A stretch of DNA of 64,000 nucleotides, taken from contig JAMJFZ010002500.1 of assembly GCA_026225945.1 (NCBI GenBank), positions 496,001-560,000 of the forward strand, read 5' to 3'. How positions within the stretch are numbered: the stretch's first letter is position 1; every line of letters begins with the position of its first letter. The position numbers were made by a program, and so were the translations under genes. Below are positions 46,401 to 55,896 of this stretch, piece after piece. Under the pieces are notes generated by a model. That model saw only the letters and a program-made list of their open reading frames with translations, had not been told where the DNA came from and did not search any database. This stretch comes from Cricetomys ansorgei (taxonomy: Eukaryota > Chordata > Mammalia > Rodentia > Nesomyidae).

Positions 46401-49400
46401 CAGGAGTGCTGCTCAGATCAAGTGTGACAACGTTTACACAAAGCTAGTTAGTGGACACCTGTAATATGGAGTTCTTTACCGTTCTCTTCTCGTTGGTTGG
46501 CTTATATGTCAAGATCCATGTGTAACACAAATGGGAAGTGTAGACATTCAAATGAGAAAGTTGAGTGAGAGCAGAAGAACCACGCAGGAGGAATGGAATA
46601 GTAGCTGGTGTGTAGTGAACATTTGCAGAGTTAAAATCGGTAGATAGAAGTAATGGGTCCTGTGCGGGATGTTTCATGTTATTAGCCCCTAGAAGCAGAA
46701 AACATCATCTCTTTTTTTTTCAGGTAAGAAAATTGTCTCAGAGAGCCAAGTCAGTAGCACAGGTCCTCTGGAATTTAAAAGCTGGACCAGTCTGTCACCC
46801 AGCTGAGGAGGGACAATATGGGTGGTGAATTCATAGGGTGTGAGGAGCCTGGACACATGAGAGAGGGCAGTGGGCTTGGGGATAGTTCCTGAAGCTAACG
46901 TATGAGGAGATGAGGACTCAGTCCTCCTACCTTCTGTGTCCCTCAGAACCCAGACTTCTGCCTTTTGTGGTGATCATCGTTACTCTAGTATTTCTCGGTG
47001 CCGTCACTGGCGTCTTCTACATGTGGAACAAGAAGAGAAAGCAGTCGCGTAAGTAGAAGGCCCTGGAGGGGGCTGTTTGTTGCTTGAGGCATCAGGTCCA
47101 GCGGGTTGGCCCTGTGTCCACGGGATATACACAGCATCTCTTTCTCCTGGGAAGTGTTGGGGTGTGTATGATATGGGTGGTGTCTGCACCCTCCTGTTCA
47201 CATCAGCTGTTCGCACCTGCTGTGGTAGCTTCAGGATATTTATAGCGTGGTCCCCCAATGTGCTGGTTTACCCAAAGTGCTGTGCTTGGTTGTTTTTCCC
47301 ATCTTGGTGGAGGATGTGAGTCAAGGGGGAATTACTCCACTATGCTCTTTCAGTATCCTGGCAAGAGAGTAACCTGCCTGTTTTCTTCAGCCGTTTTTAA
47401 GGTCTTGACCATCCTTGGTAGAAGTGTGACTTGTGAAGTGGAAGCCTGGACAGGAAATGTTCTGGAGGTTTCTCAAGTTCTAGTCTTTATTTTCTTCCTC
47501 ACACAGAGTCTGGACCTAAGGAAATTTTGACAATATATGAAGATGTCAAGATCCCAGAAGTCAGAAGGGATCAGGTAAGACATGCTGGCGCCTCAGGGTC
47601 TCCCTCAGCTGTCCAGAAAGATGAAAGGGGACAAAGAGAACTGGACAGGTGTCTTTTCGAGGTTATCTTCAGCCCTCTTCCATCTTTTTTTCCTCCACCA
47701 GTTTCCTGGCTCTGCCTAAAGAGAAAAAGGGGGAAAGAAATGGAACAGACAAAATGAAAATGAGGCAGAAGGGGCGTCATGGTGCTGAACTGTATCTACT
47801 GAGAAGGGATGGAACACAGTAGACATCAATAGCAGAGGGCAGAATGTGTCTACTACTGCCTTCCCAGACTGTACCCTGCTGTCAGTCTTACCAGCTGGAG
47901 CGAATGCCAGGATGGGTGCAACCTTCATGTATTTATTGTCTGACCATATTCCTGAGATTAGAACATAAGAGCTCTCTGTTGTGGTTCTCTTAAGCCTGGT
48001 CCAGGCTGGGGAGCATGAGCAGCCAGAGTATAAGAGTTTTGGAGATTCCTCAGTAGTCTGTGTTCAAAGCCTGTTGAGAAGAAACCCAAGCATGGCTGAA
48101 TAGTCAGAGAATGCAACCGGATTGATACAGAGGAGGCAAACCAAAAGGTTCATCTATGAGGGCCTCTCTCTCTTCCTAGCATTCTTCAGGAGCCAGGTCT
48201 TCTAGTCAGCTAGGAGTATAGCAGAGAAGGAAGCTTCAGAGGGCCTGCAGTAACACAAGTTACAGGATATGGTAACAGGCTTACAGGAAAGGCACAGATT
48301 GGCCAGTGGAGCTGGTGGGAGAGGTGGCAGGAGTAGAGAGAAAGGGCCTTCTTCCTACACCCAGGTCTACTACAAGGCAGAGAGAGACACAGGAGCTCCT
48401 CTGTCACAGAACAGCTTCTCTCAGGTCTGTTTCTTAGCTGGCTGAGGGCAGTTCCCTTTGCCCACTTCCTTGTCCTAGCAGTGGAATACTGGGATGTGGA
48501 AACTAAAAAGGGGATGGATTTTCTCACTGCTGTTAGGCCTTAGGGCACTTCCACCTACCTATAGCCACCTGATGCTCAAATGCTTATGAAAAACTAGCTT
48601 CCCCATGTCCCCAAATGAAGATGATATTAGATTAGGTAAAATAAAGGGAGCACAGGGAGAAATGTTATTTAGAACAAGAGAGGTCTCTTAGAGACTCAGG
48701 CAGTTGACCTTTTGACTTGGGGTTCCTCCCTGCTTGACCTCAGCCTGGCCCGGTGTCTCTCCACTCTCTCCAGGTTCAGGTTTGACAGCCTCTGTCCCAA
48801 CATTCATGTGGCCTCCCTTTGGGTCACAGATTTGACCTTTATGGAGACAATCACATTGGTCTGGACAGAATAGAAAAGTAACAAACTCCCATCGACTTTC
48901 TAGCAGCCAAGATGTCTTGATGATTCTTTGCTTCTCAACTTGCTTTTGAGGACCTCAGCCATTGAACCCTTTAGCCTCCTAACCCTCATGAGCTCCACTT
49001 GGCCCCACTGTGTCCATGGGGACATGAAAGGTGGAATACCTCCATCTCTGATGACCTGTGGAGCAAGCATGAGGGGAAGTAAGCAGGAAAGGCCATGTGC
49101 TCTCTGACCTTGCTGGGAGCAGCTTTCACTCAGCATAATAACTTCTCTGGGGTTGGGTTGAGGCTTAGGGTAAGCCAACCATGAAGCCTGGATCTAGAGA
49201 GGGGTCTTAAGACTGATATATCTTTAAAATGTTTGGACCTACTGGGTGGTGGCCATGTATGCCTTTAATCCCAGCTCTAGGGAGGCAGAGGTAGGCAAAT
49301 CTCTGAAAGTTGGAGGCCAGTCTACAGAGTGAGTTCCAGGACAGCCAGAGTTACAACAGAGAAACCCTGTTTTGAAAAACCTAAAAAAATAAAAAATTGG

Positions 49401-52400
49401 ACCCTCTGAATTTCAGTGTCCTGAAGAGGAAAGGTTCAGACCACAAATCTGCCTAGAGCTTTGCCCACTGTCAAGGGTTGTGTTGGCAAATTTCACTCAA
49501 AAGTTAGCAAGGGCAGGAAGGGAGTTCTACATTACTAAATGGAAAGAAAAGACAGGGAATCCATCAGGTTGTTTGATTCTTGGGTGGTTCCTTGATGCTG
49601 GCCCATTACAAGCACCCCTGTCTCTCCTCATTCTGGGGTGTTCAGAGATGAGACTTTCCCAGTTTTGTATCTCCCTACCTCCTGGGGACTCCTTCTTTGT
49701 GATGTCTCTCCACAGAGATTGCTATATGTCCCTTTACTCTTTCCTGTGCAGGAGCAGAGGCTGGAGCAGACCCCCTTCAGAGATGGAGGTACCATCTACT
49801 CTATGATCCAGTACAAGGTATCTCTCTGGCCTCTAATCCCTCCATTTTGTTCTTCCTAAGCCTCACCTGGAATACACCATTGAGTGATCAATGAGGCATT
49901 GTGTTCCCTGAGGCCCCGGAAGACAGCTGCGGGTACTTAGCAAACTGTTTGAAACGATCAGTGCGCCCAGAGTGTCTTGACATCAGTTTTCACCATTCAC
50001 CTCGCAGAAGTTTAGACCAGGTTTTCTTTTTCTTTTTCTTTCTTTCTTTTTTTTTGTTTTTTTTTCAAGACAGGATTTCCTTGCTGTAACTCTGGCTGTC
50101 CTGGAACTCATTCTGTAGACTAGGCTGGCCTTGAACTCACAGAGCTCCTCCTGCCTCTGCCTCCCCAGTGCTGAGATTAGAGGTGTGTGCCACCACCACT
50201 CAACTTATACCAGGTTTTCTATAGGAGAATGAACTTTGTTACAGGATTCAGCTTATGTTTTTCCTCGGATTTGAAAACCTGGAGTCCTTGTACTGAGTAT
50301 CTGAGTAGCGCCATTAATTTCTATTAAGGAAAAATAGATGTGTATTGGTCTTTAAAAAATCTTATTTAGATTTTACAGTAATGACCATTTTCTTAATAAA
50401 TCTCACTTGACAGTTTTATGAAGTTTACAAATGAGAAAACCAAGACTGGTTAACTGATTGTTCAAGGTCATATAGCTAAATAGAAAGAAAGCTGAGCCAA
50501 AGAAGAGTCTCAATTTCCACCCTAACTCTTCCTGCTCTGCCTCTAACTCCTGACAATATAGAAGCTCATGCGTGAATAGAAAGACATTCTCTAATATTGT
50601 CAGCTAACACGACTTCATTGCTAACCTGGATTAGGCGTTCTCTCCAAGGGGAAAGTACTCGGTGGTACACAGCAGTGAAAGGTTTCTGATAAAACCATTT
50701 CTTCCTCTCATCTCCCTTTCCCTTTTCTCCTGTCTTCCTTTTCTTCCCCTCTCTTCGCTTCACTTCTCCTTTGTCTTTCCCTTTCTCTCCCTTTCCCTCC
50801 TCAACTCTCTAAGCATTTAACCATCTAGGACAGGAACTGCAACAACAGCTTGTTGGCAACGTTGTATTACAATGAAATCCATCACATGAGTGATTGCTAT
50901 CTGCCAATTCGCTGGCGTTAGCTATGCTGGGCTCAAGAGAGACTACTTTGAATATATTCGAGGAAGGACTCCTCTTGATCAGAGTATTGAATGAAAATGA
51001 CTTTTCTCTTCTGGCGCATTTTAATAGGGTGATAGGTGCTTGCCCTGATGAACATGCATTTCAGGTCTAGAGAAGGAAAACATGTTACCAAAGGGAAGCA
51101 TTGAACTGTTAAGGAAACCCTGGAAAATTTTGGGTTTGAATTCTGCTTTTACTGTATATGGGGAATAATTCTTGATCTTGTTCTTCTTGTTCTTCTTGTT
51201 CTTGTTCTTCTTGTTCTTCTTCTTCTTCTTCTTCTTCTTCTTCTTCTTCTTCTTCTTCTTCTTCTTCTTCTTCTTCTTCTTCTTCTTCTTCTTCTTCTTC
51301 TTCTTCTCTTCCCTTTTTTCCCCTTCTCCTCTTCTTCTTCCTTCTCCTCCTCTTTCCCTTCCCATCTTTTTTTCTGAATCTGTAACTTTGTCGGTGGCAT
51401 AAGGAACATTTTTTTTTCTTTAGGAATAGCATAAGGGTTAGGAAAGGAAAAAAAAGGTAAAATAAGTGTACAACAAACAGTGGTAATCGTTACTAACAGT
51501 AACAGTGGGACTGATGCTCAGACCCCGACTCTCCAGCTACTCCAGTCTTCTTTTCATTGATAAACAGAGCTTCTATTCAGGCAGAATAGAGGCAAAGGGT
51601 TATTCTGTATCTATATTGCTGAAATACTTTTTATTTTTTCCTTATTAGCCTTCTGGTTCCACATCACAAGAAAAATGTACAATATATTCAGTAGTCCAGT
51701 CTTCCAAGAAGGTGAGAGTCTATTCCTCTGGAGGGTGTTGTTGAACAGATACACATTTTGCATGTGCATACTCTAGTATATTTACAGGTGTGAGCTTGCA
51801 GAGCCTGTGTTTATTCTCTGCAAAGGAAGACAGTGAGCTGTCTTCCTTTCTGTGCAGCTGAGTAGTTTCTGTTAGATGATTATATCTAAATGTTAAGGGC
51901 TCAACAAGGAGAAATGCCTCTCTGGTTCTGCCTGGGGAAAAAGAGCAGTTCTAAGATCCAGAGAGTAGTGGACTGTAGGATTTTCTTAGATTTTTTGTGG
52001 TAGATAAAGGATAGGGACAGAAAACAGCACTTTGTACAGAAGGATACCAGGATCTTTACTAGGACGGAGAGCTAAGGTTATGATGAGAGCTACTGGAGAG
52101 GCTTCCGGCTTGCTGCTGGAGCTGAAGGTGTGAACTGGACTAGAAAGGCATTCAAAGACCAAAGGTTCTAGCCCGTCCTACAAGTGGAGGCTCCTGTACT
52201 GAAGCAGCCAACATGACCCACTCAATCCTTGCTCCAACCTCAGCCTTCAGCATGGTTGGGACCACAGAGTTGGGTGTCCTGGGGCTTGTGCTTATCCACT
52301 TAACTGGTGTAGGTGGGAATAAGAAGAGCGGTTCTCCAATGATTGGAGCTATAAGCTATAACTCAGCAGAATGTGGGATTGGAAGTCCACAAAACTGTTG

Positions 52401-54427
52401 GAGTCTGTGCACATTAGGGAGTGTGGTCTGAAGGGGTTTAGGACAAGTTTGCAGACTTCATTCATCTTCTTCCAGTAAGTCATCTAATCCACTTGGACTC
52501 CACTATGAGACATTAATTCTCAATTACATGCTGCAGTATGAACACATGTAAATGCTCATAGGCACTGTGACATGGTTTGGTATTATTTGCTGAAAATCCT
52601 AGGACTGATTGGCTAAGATTGGCTAAGCATATAGGAGCACTTGCTGTGCAAGCCCTGTGATCTGAGTTCAAGCTCAGGAACCTATGGGGGAAAGAGAGGG
52701 CTGATTCCTAAAAAGTTGTCCTCTGACCTCCACATGCACACTGTGGCACACAAGCCCTCACACACAACATATGCACAGTAATAAAAATTCTACATACTAC
52801 TGAAAGTGCAGCTAACCACTGTGTTCAGGATATGTGCTTAAGGTTAGCACTCATGTATATGCCAGAGCTGTTTAAATTAGAGGAATGTGTATTGAAATGA
52901 CGCATGGGTTCAGGTGGTATTTACATTAGGATTGCCTGAGAGTCATATGTTTGTATGTGTGAACACTAAGAATGTATGTTTGTGGATTGAAGGGCTGTGT
53001 GGGTGTGGGGTACTAAGTTCATAGGCCAGAATGCATTGTGCTTCTGTGAGTACCATTAAGTACCATTGTTGACTCCTGGTTGAGGAAACCTGGGAGGTTT
53101 TCTCTTTTGGGCCTTGCATGTGAGTCAGGAGTAAGACATCTCCTATCTTAAACTTAAGCTTCCTTAACTCTCAATTTCTAGTCTGGATCCAGGAAGAGGA
53201 ACCAGAGCCCTTCCTTAAGTCATACCGTGTACGAAGAGGTAAGAGCCTGAAACTTTCGCTTACTGTGGGTTTAGTGTCTGTAAACTCCTGAGACCCAGCC
53301 AAGAGGATATACTTTCATAAAGGTCGTCCATACTTCCTCAAAGTTGCTGGGATTTTAGGGATCCTGAACAGAGACACTGAGGTCCCAGAAGATTGAATGT
53401 CTAACTCAAAGTCACATCATGTGTCCAAGTCTGACTTTTGGGAGGCTTGGGTCTTAAACTTGGGCCGTTCCCAAACTATATTCCCTGGCTCTGTGTTAAT
53501 GTTAAAGGGTATATGTGGGACATACAGAGGAGGGTCAGGAAAGTAAAGAACTCTACATCATTTTCTAAAATTAGAAATTCATTAGAAACCATTCAGAATG
53601 TGGGCGACCTCAGAACTTCTGCAGAAAACATTGTTCAAAAGTGACACTGAATCTCGTGGCTAACTGATGCCCATTGAGGCTAAAATACAGGATATACATA
53701 TGTCTCAGTGTATTGCCAAAATAGAAGGCAAATTGCCAGTGTCTGAACATAAATTGCCTCATTTAATGTCTACAGAACATGGGGAGGTAGGTATAGTATA
53801 ACCATATCCTTCATTTTTCCTTTTCAGTGCTAGGAATAGGAACCAGGACCTTGCATGTGCCAAACAAGCACTCTGCTCCTGAGATGTAGCCCCACTTTTA
53901 GGTTTGCAGCTCATCTCTAGAGAAATTAAGGCACAGAGAACACCTTAAGTGTTAGCCTTGTACTATAGTCAAAACACCCAATGTCTAATGGAAATATTGT
54001 TGTTAGTCACCGGGGATAGGCTGGGTGGTTGCCTGTGGAGCTTCTTCTCAGCTCTACAGTAGCAGCCCAATCCTAAAACCGACTTCATAGTCCAGAGCTG
54101 TAGAGAAGACTGTATGGGCTCGCTGGGGGCAATGAAGACGCATGGCGTAGCTAGCAAAGGACAGGAACGGAATGGAGGAACGTTTCCAAGTTCCACCTTC
54201 ACGCCACACTAACCACTTTCCTTGAGGAGTATGTTATACCACTTTGATCTTTTTCTTTGTAAAATGGTATAGTAAACCACACCCTACAAGATTGTTTTAA
54301 GGATAGTCAAATGCGAAGGTTTGAAGTTCCTCCCCTTTCCCTGCAGGTTGGAAAGCAATGCCTCAAAGCCCACAACCCTGCCAGACTGAGCCGCAGAGAG
54401 CTAGAGAACTTTGATGTTTACTCCTAG
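29892..54427 (+). CDS. Cd244: CD244 (2B4, SLAMF4) NK-cell receptor, full coding span
   Basis: Receptor for CD48 on NK and T cells that signals through SAP/EAT-2 adaptors (known). The join is 29892-29952, 43771-44106, 44195-44470, 46947-47048, 47507-47574, 49752-49817, 51649-51711, 53182-53238 and 54347-54427: 1110 bp, 369 aa (human 365-370). All borders are GT..AG and all phases fit. Signal peptide is residues 1-19; IgV 21-132 (no B-strand Cys, DSGCY motif); IgC2 133-224 with C158-C200 and C152-C219; transmembrane helix 231-251, then KKRK. Four ITSMs carry Y269 (TIYEDV), Y297 (TIYSMI), Y316 (TIYSVV) and Y341 (TVYEEV). The C-terminus is ELENFDVYS. About nine N-glycosylation sequons are seen. 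Cys99, Cys110 and Cys168 are odd, since mouse has Ser, His and Tyr there. The gene is intact. Confidence 0.95.
29953..31230. other. Start of Cd244 intron 1
   Basis: No repeat recognised. Open frames of up to 182 codons here lack codon-level conservation that I can identify and lie directly after the signal-peptide exon. Confidence 0.5.
31235..31640 (-). repeat. Old L1 3' fragment
   Basis: TCATGGCTGTGTAATATTTC, ATAATTTGTTCACTTTGCTA and TGGATGAATGTTTGG resemble the inverted 3' part of old mammalian L1 ORF2. Confidence 0.55.
31650..34160. other. Cd244 intron 1, mostly unassigned
   Basis: A B1 fragment at 31950-32035 (inverted). 33500-33840 may be an LTR, with AATAAAG at 33799 after a TTTATAAAG box. 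The rest is not recognised. Confidence 0.4.
34165..34312 (-). repeat. B1 SINE, inverted, well preserved
   Basis: GAGACAGGGTTTCTCTGTGG to GTGCTGGGATTAAAGGCGCG. Confidence 0.9.
34318..34640 (-). repeat. L1 3' end, inverted, with a (GA)n run
   Basis: TCTTTGAGATTTCATATATT, CCCAACTCCTCCCACCCTCC and CTAACTTCATGTG are inverted rodent L1 3'UTR. (GA)n at 34464-34491. Confidence 0.65.
35100..35846 (+). mobile_element. MaLR internal region, partial
   Basis: The stretch with AGCTGAAAGACCTTGAACTT, TTTAAAGAGATTGAATATTT and TTAATGTGGTTGAATTTATA is typical rodent MaLR internal sequence, leading directly into the LTR at 35847. It has no coding capacity. Confidence 0.6.
35847..36267 (+). repeat. MaLR-class LTR
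   Basis: Starts TGTGCTGGTTAGTTTAATGT and ends CCTAACTGAGACA. AATAAA at 36194-36199. A very common rodent repeat, here forming the 3' LTR of the element before it. Confidence 0.7.
36312..36440 (+). repeat. B2 SINE with an internal deletion
   Basis: GGGCTGGAGAGATGGCTCAA and AAGAGCACTGACTGCTTTTC, then a jump to TGCCCTCTTCTGGCATATAG. Confidence 0.85.
36640..37270 (-). repeat. L1 3' end, inverted
   Basis: Inverted L1 3' sequence: ATTCCTCCCAGCTCCCC, TTAGGCTCTGTGAGCCCCTA, CTTCAGCTGCTGTGGGGAAT and GGGCTAGGCATTAATCTATG. Confidence 0.65.
37300..37336 (+). repeat. (CCTGC)n microsatellite
   Basis: About seven pentamer units at the edge of the L1 fragment. Confidence 0.9.
37340..38435. other. Cd244 intron 1, no clear feature
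   Basis: A small ID-like core at 38050-38120 (GAGGTTCAATCCCCCAACAC). Otherwise nothing recognised. Confidence 0.45.
38442..39190 (+). repeat. 24-bp minisatellite, about 31 units
   Basis: Unit is CACACACATTCACATG followed by TACCCATC, with variants (TACATATC, TACACATC, and a 23-base form with CCCACACATTC). No unit contains a plus-strand stop codon, so three frames of 229-285 codons stay open. Their translations are repeats of HIHMYPST or its shifted forms and are not genes. Confidence 0.95.
39195..41220. other. Cd244 intron 1, simple repeats and unassigned sequence
   Basis: 39515-39635 is a polypyrimidine tract (CTTTCTTTC and CT runs) attached to a B1-like inverted piece ending near 39735. 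39740-41220 has no repeat that I recognise. Confidence 0.45.
41228..41568 (-). repeat. LTR-like repeat, family A, copy 4
   Basis: Inverted copy. The minus strand runs from CTGTGGAAGTTTATTTTTAG through GTCTGCAGG-like motifs of the family to CCAGCAGTGTACTG. A T run and GTT units at 41366-41387 interrupt the middle. Confidence 0.65.
41570..42065 (-). repeat. ID/B4-like fragment and old MaLR LTR, inverted
   Basis: 41600-41715 is a decayed SINE. 41735-42050 has ATGACATGGCAGAACGTTGT, GTGACCCACTTCCTCTAACC and GAGCTTTTTGGGGGAAACTT, resembling an inverted MST/MLT-type LTR. Confidence 0.5.
42105..42340 (+). repeat. B4 then B3-type SINE
   Basis: 42110-42220 (ACTGGGCATGGGG to GACCCTGTCTCAAAACCC), then 42222-42310 (GACTGGGGAGATGGCTTAGT). 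Confidence 0.75.
42372..42442 (+). repeat. 16-bp tandem repeat, about 4 units
   Basis: CAGCCGGCCAGCAAGA repeated head to tail within a SINE-derived stretch. Confidence 0.85.
42672..42850 (+). repeat. B2 SINE
   Basis: GGGCCTAGAGAGATGGTTCA, GAACCCAGGTTCAATTCCCA and CACATGGCGGATCACAACTG, with an A-rich tail. Confidence 0.9.
43350..43575 (+). repeat. B2 SINE, 200 bases before Cd244 exon 2
   Basis: GGGGCTGGAGAGAAGGCTTA, GACCTGAGTTCAGTGCCCAG and GGATCCAGTGCCCTCTTTTG. Confidence 0.9.
43771..44106 (+). CDS. Cd244: Cd244 exon 2: IgV domain
   Basis: 336 bp, residues 21-132. Acceptor TTTCCTAG, donor CTGG|GTAAGT. It encodes LRPSNMQIKEVASVQW, ILNW and AKPLDSGCYQLEVTYTNG. Cys22 and Cys123 match the family's terminal disulfide pair. 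Cys99 and Cys110 are extra. Sequons at N78, N84 and N119. Confidence 0.94.
44195..44470 (+). CDS. Cd244: Cd244 exon 3: IgC2 domain
   Basis: 276 bp, residues 133-224, only 88 bases after exon 2. Starts DHVETPHL and includes NGTCQLSLYC, DDNVSCALYRG, TYTCNVSN and LNFTQGCQN. Canonical C2 cysteines are present, plus an extra Cys168. Acceptor CTTCCAG, donor TCCA|GTAAGT. Confidence 0.95.
44471..46946. other. Cd244 intron 3, no recognisable repeat
   Basis: 2.5 kb. I see no SINE and no extra exon. 44980-45010 has short AACCCAACCC units. Confidence 0.5.
46947..47048 (+). CDS. Cd244: Cd244 exon 4: transmembrane helix
   Basis: 102 bp. Acceptor TGTCCCTCAG, donor TCGC|GTAAGT. FVVIIVTLVFLGAVTGVFYM followed by WNKKRKQS, a hydrophobic helix with a basic stop-transfer cluster. 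Confidence 0.94.
47507..47574 (+). CDS. Cd244: Cd244 exon 5: first ITSM
   Basis: 68 bp. SGPKEILTIYEDVKIPEVRR then DQ. The ITSM tyrosine is Y269. Acceptor CTCACACAG, donor CAG|GTAAGA. The sequence after the donor stays in frame and resembles the longer mouse exon (see 47575-47661). Confidence 0.93.
47575..47661 (+). other. In-frame exon 5 extension resembling a mouse-type Cd244 insert
   Basis: Reading on past the exon 5 donor in frame gives ASGSPSAVQ and GQRELDR, matching (from recall) the cytoplasmic insert of mouse 2B4 that human lacks. A possible alternative donor GAG|GTTATC at 47661/47662 would keep the frame into exon 6. Whether it is used here is unknown; the strong GTAAGA donor argues for the short form. 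Confidence 0.4.
47662..49235. other. Cd244 intron 5, unassigned part
   Basis: No repeat recognised before the B1 at 49240. Confidence 0.45.
49240..49400 (+). repeat. B1 SINE
   Basis: GGTGGTGGCCATGTATGCCT, TTTAATCCCAGCTCTAGG and GTTACAACAGAGAAACCCTG. Confidence 0.85.
49752..49817 (+). CDS. Cd244: Cd244 exon 6: second ITSM
   Basis: 66 bp, 22 codons: EQRLEQTPFRDGG then TIYSMIQYK. The tyrosine is Y297. Acceptor CTGTGCAG, donor AAG|GTATCT. Confidence 0.93.
50062..50215 (-). repeat. B1 SINE, inverted
   Basis: CAAGACAGGATTTCCTTGCT to CAGTGCTGAGATTAGAGGTG, preceded by a T-rich run that is its inverted A tail. Confidence 0.85.
50220..51110. other. Cd244 intron 6, unassigned part
   Basis: A C/T-rich stretch at 50700-50810. 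Otherwise nothing recognised. Confidence 0.45.
51181..51370 (+). repeat. (TTC)n tract in Cd244 intron 6
   Basis: Interrupted TTC/TTG units from 51181, then about 31 uninterrupted TTC units at 51214-51307, then a polypyrimidine extension to about 51365. The non-template strand is TTC, so GAA is on the other strand. Confidence 0.95.
51649..51711 (+). CDS. Cd244: Cd244 exon 7: third ITSM
   Basis: 63 bp: PSGSTSQEKCTIYSVVQSSK then K. The tyrosine is Y316, the motif described in the family as the main SAP site by position. Acceptor CTTATTAG, donor AAG|GTGAGA. It lies 340 bases after a TTC repeat. Confidence 0.93.
51712..53181. other. Cd244 intron 7
   Basis: A B3-type SINE in plus sense at about 52615-52790 (GAGCACTTGCTGTGCAAGCC, GTTGTCCTCTGACCTCCACA). 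The rest is not recognised. Confidence 0.55.
53182..53238 (+). CDS. Cd244: Cd244 exon 8: fourth ITSM, first part
   Basis: 57 bp: SGSRKRNQSPSLSHTVYEE. The tyrosine is Y341, and the motif is completed by the Val that opens exon 9. Acceptor TTTCTAG, donor GAG|GTAAGA. Confidence 0.92.
53239..54346. other. Cd244 intron 8
   Basis: A decayed inverted ID/B4 at about 53815-53900 (CCAGGACCTTGCATGTGCCA). Otherwise nothing recognised. Confidence 0.5.
54347..54427 (+). CDS. Cd244: Cd244 exon 9: C-terminus and stop
   Basis: 81 bp including TAG at 54425-54427. It runs from VGKQCLKAHNPARLSRR to ELENFDVYS, as in mouse and human. Acceptor CCCTGCAG. Confidence 0.95.
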   Translation, partial: VGKQCLKAHNPARLSRRELENFDVYS

Positions 54428-54900
54428 CTGTTGGAAGTGCTCTTGTCCTGTCACATGGAGCTGTCACTTCGGGAGGACGCACAGTGGATGACGGTGATGA
54501 TGCCACATGAGTCTGTGGAGCAGCTCCTTGTCTGGAGAGGCTGAAGAAGTTTATTCATAGTTGATATTTTATTTTAAAGGTTTTTTTATTTTTCTTTTTA
54601 AATTTAATTTTATTTTTAATTATTATTTTTAAAGACAGTTTCAGTCATATCCCAGCATGGCCTGAATTTGCCAAGTAGCCACGGATGAGCCTAGACTTTT
54701 GATCCTCCTGCCCTCACTTCCCAAGTACTAGGATCACAGGCATATACCACCGTATCTGGCTTGAAAGTGATTTTTTTAAAGCCACTGTAAGATCAAGGCT
54801 GTTAAAAGTCTCCCAAGCTTACAGACCAGACAAGAATGGATGGAGAGGTTGGGTTGGCCGAATTCTGAGATGTTGTAATCTATAAAGTGCTGTATAAATG
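54428..54900 (+). other. Cd244: Cd244 3'UTR (end uncertain)
   Basis: Includes a T-rich stretch (54567-54635) and a decayed inverted B1-like segment (54640-54765). No AATAAA occurs before 55478, and that one is inside a repeat. TATAAA at 54881 and 54893 are possible weak poly(A) signals. Confidence 0.45.
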
Positions 54901-55309
54901 TGGAGTAGAGGAAGATTCTCTTCTTGTGGTTCTCTAAGATGTACCTCCCCGACACTATTAATGTAGGATGCCTGTATTCTAGACCCTTCCCATGCCCACC
55001 TTCCAAAGCAGGAACAAGGGATGATGGTGACTCAGAGGAAAGGAAGCAGTTCCTCTTTGAGGCTGTGCTATCTATCTGTGAGTAGCTGGCAGTTCTCAAA
55101 GGGAGGATGGCGTCTTAGTTTCACTCAAACACAGGGAACCACTGGTCATCCCATAGTTTTAATTCTGGCTGGTTGTTCACAAGGGATAGTGGGAAGGAGT
55201 GAGAGTCTCTGAACAGAAGAATCACTCAGAGTGTACACCATCCTGAGAGTAGGTGGTGAAGATCAGAGCTGCCCACAGTATGTTAGTTGGTATACAAAGT
55301 CCTACTGAT

Positions 55310-55622
55310 GCAGAAGCTTATTTTTAGTTGTGTTTAAACTGGTTGTTTTGTGCACTGTTGGGAAAAGGATGGCCTTGGCATTTGTATTGTCTGCAGGTGT
55401 TGGCTTTATGTAACAGATGTTTAATCCCTCATGAGCTGCACATGCTATCAGTAGAACACTTGAGGAGCTTAGGTATCAATAAAAACCCCTGAGATGAGAC
55501 TCTGAGGGTTCCACTGTTCAGGATGGTACTTGCCATGATGGGTGGTTCTCTCTGCTGAGGGTTTACATCTATGAAATGCCTCTGTATCATCTGAACAGAC
55601 ACAGTAGGTGTACAACTACATT
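55310..55622 (+). repeat. LTR-like repeat, family A, copy 5
   Basis: TTATTTTTAGTTGTGTTTAA, GTGCACTGTTGGGAAAAGG, GTCTGCAGGTGTTGGCTTTA, TCAATAAAAACCCCTGAGAT, ending AGGTGTACAACTACA. Confidence 0.7.
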
Positions 55623-55674
55623 CTATCACTAGAAATCTATTTTGGCATCAGCTTCTTTGTCTTCTTCTATATCT

Positions 55675-55815
55675 TCTTCAGGACAGGGTCTCACTGTGTA
55701 GACCTGAATGGTCCAGAACTCACTATGCAGACCAGACTGGCCTCAAACTTAAAAGATTTACCTGCTTGTGCCTTCTGAGTGCTAGCATTAATGGCATGTG
55801 CTACCACATCCAGCC
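55675..55815 (-). repeat. B1 SINE, inverted, diverged
   Basis: GGACAGGGTCTCACTGTGTA to GAGTGCTAGCATTAATGGCA. Confidence 0.75.
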
Positions 55816-55896
55816 TATTTGCCTTCTTTGTAGAAATCTCTTGGAAACCACAGCTATCCAAGTTCAAAGTCCTGAGGAGTGCTCTCTATGGTATAC

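Noticed and set aside
51021..51432. Poly-Glu, poly-Lys and poly-Arg frames on the minus strand
   Set aside because: They come from the TTC/GAA repeat read in three frames.
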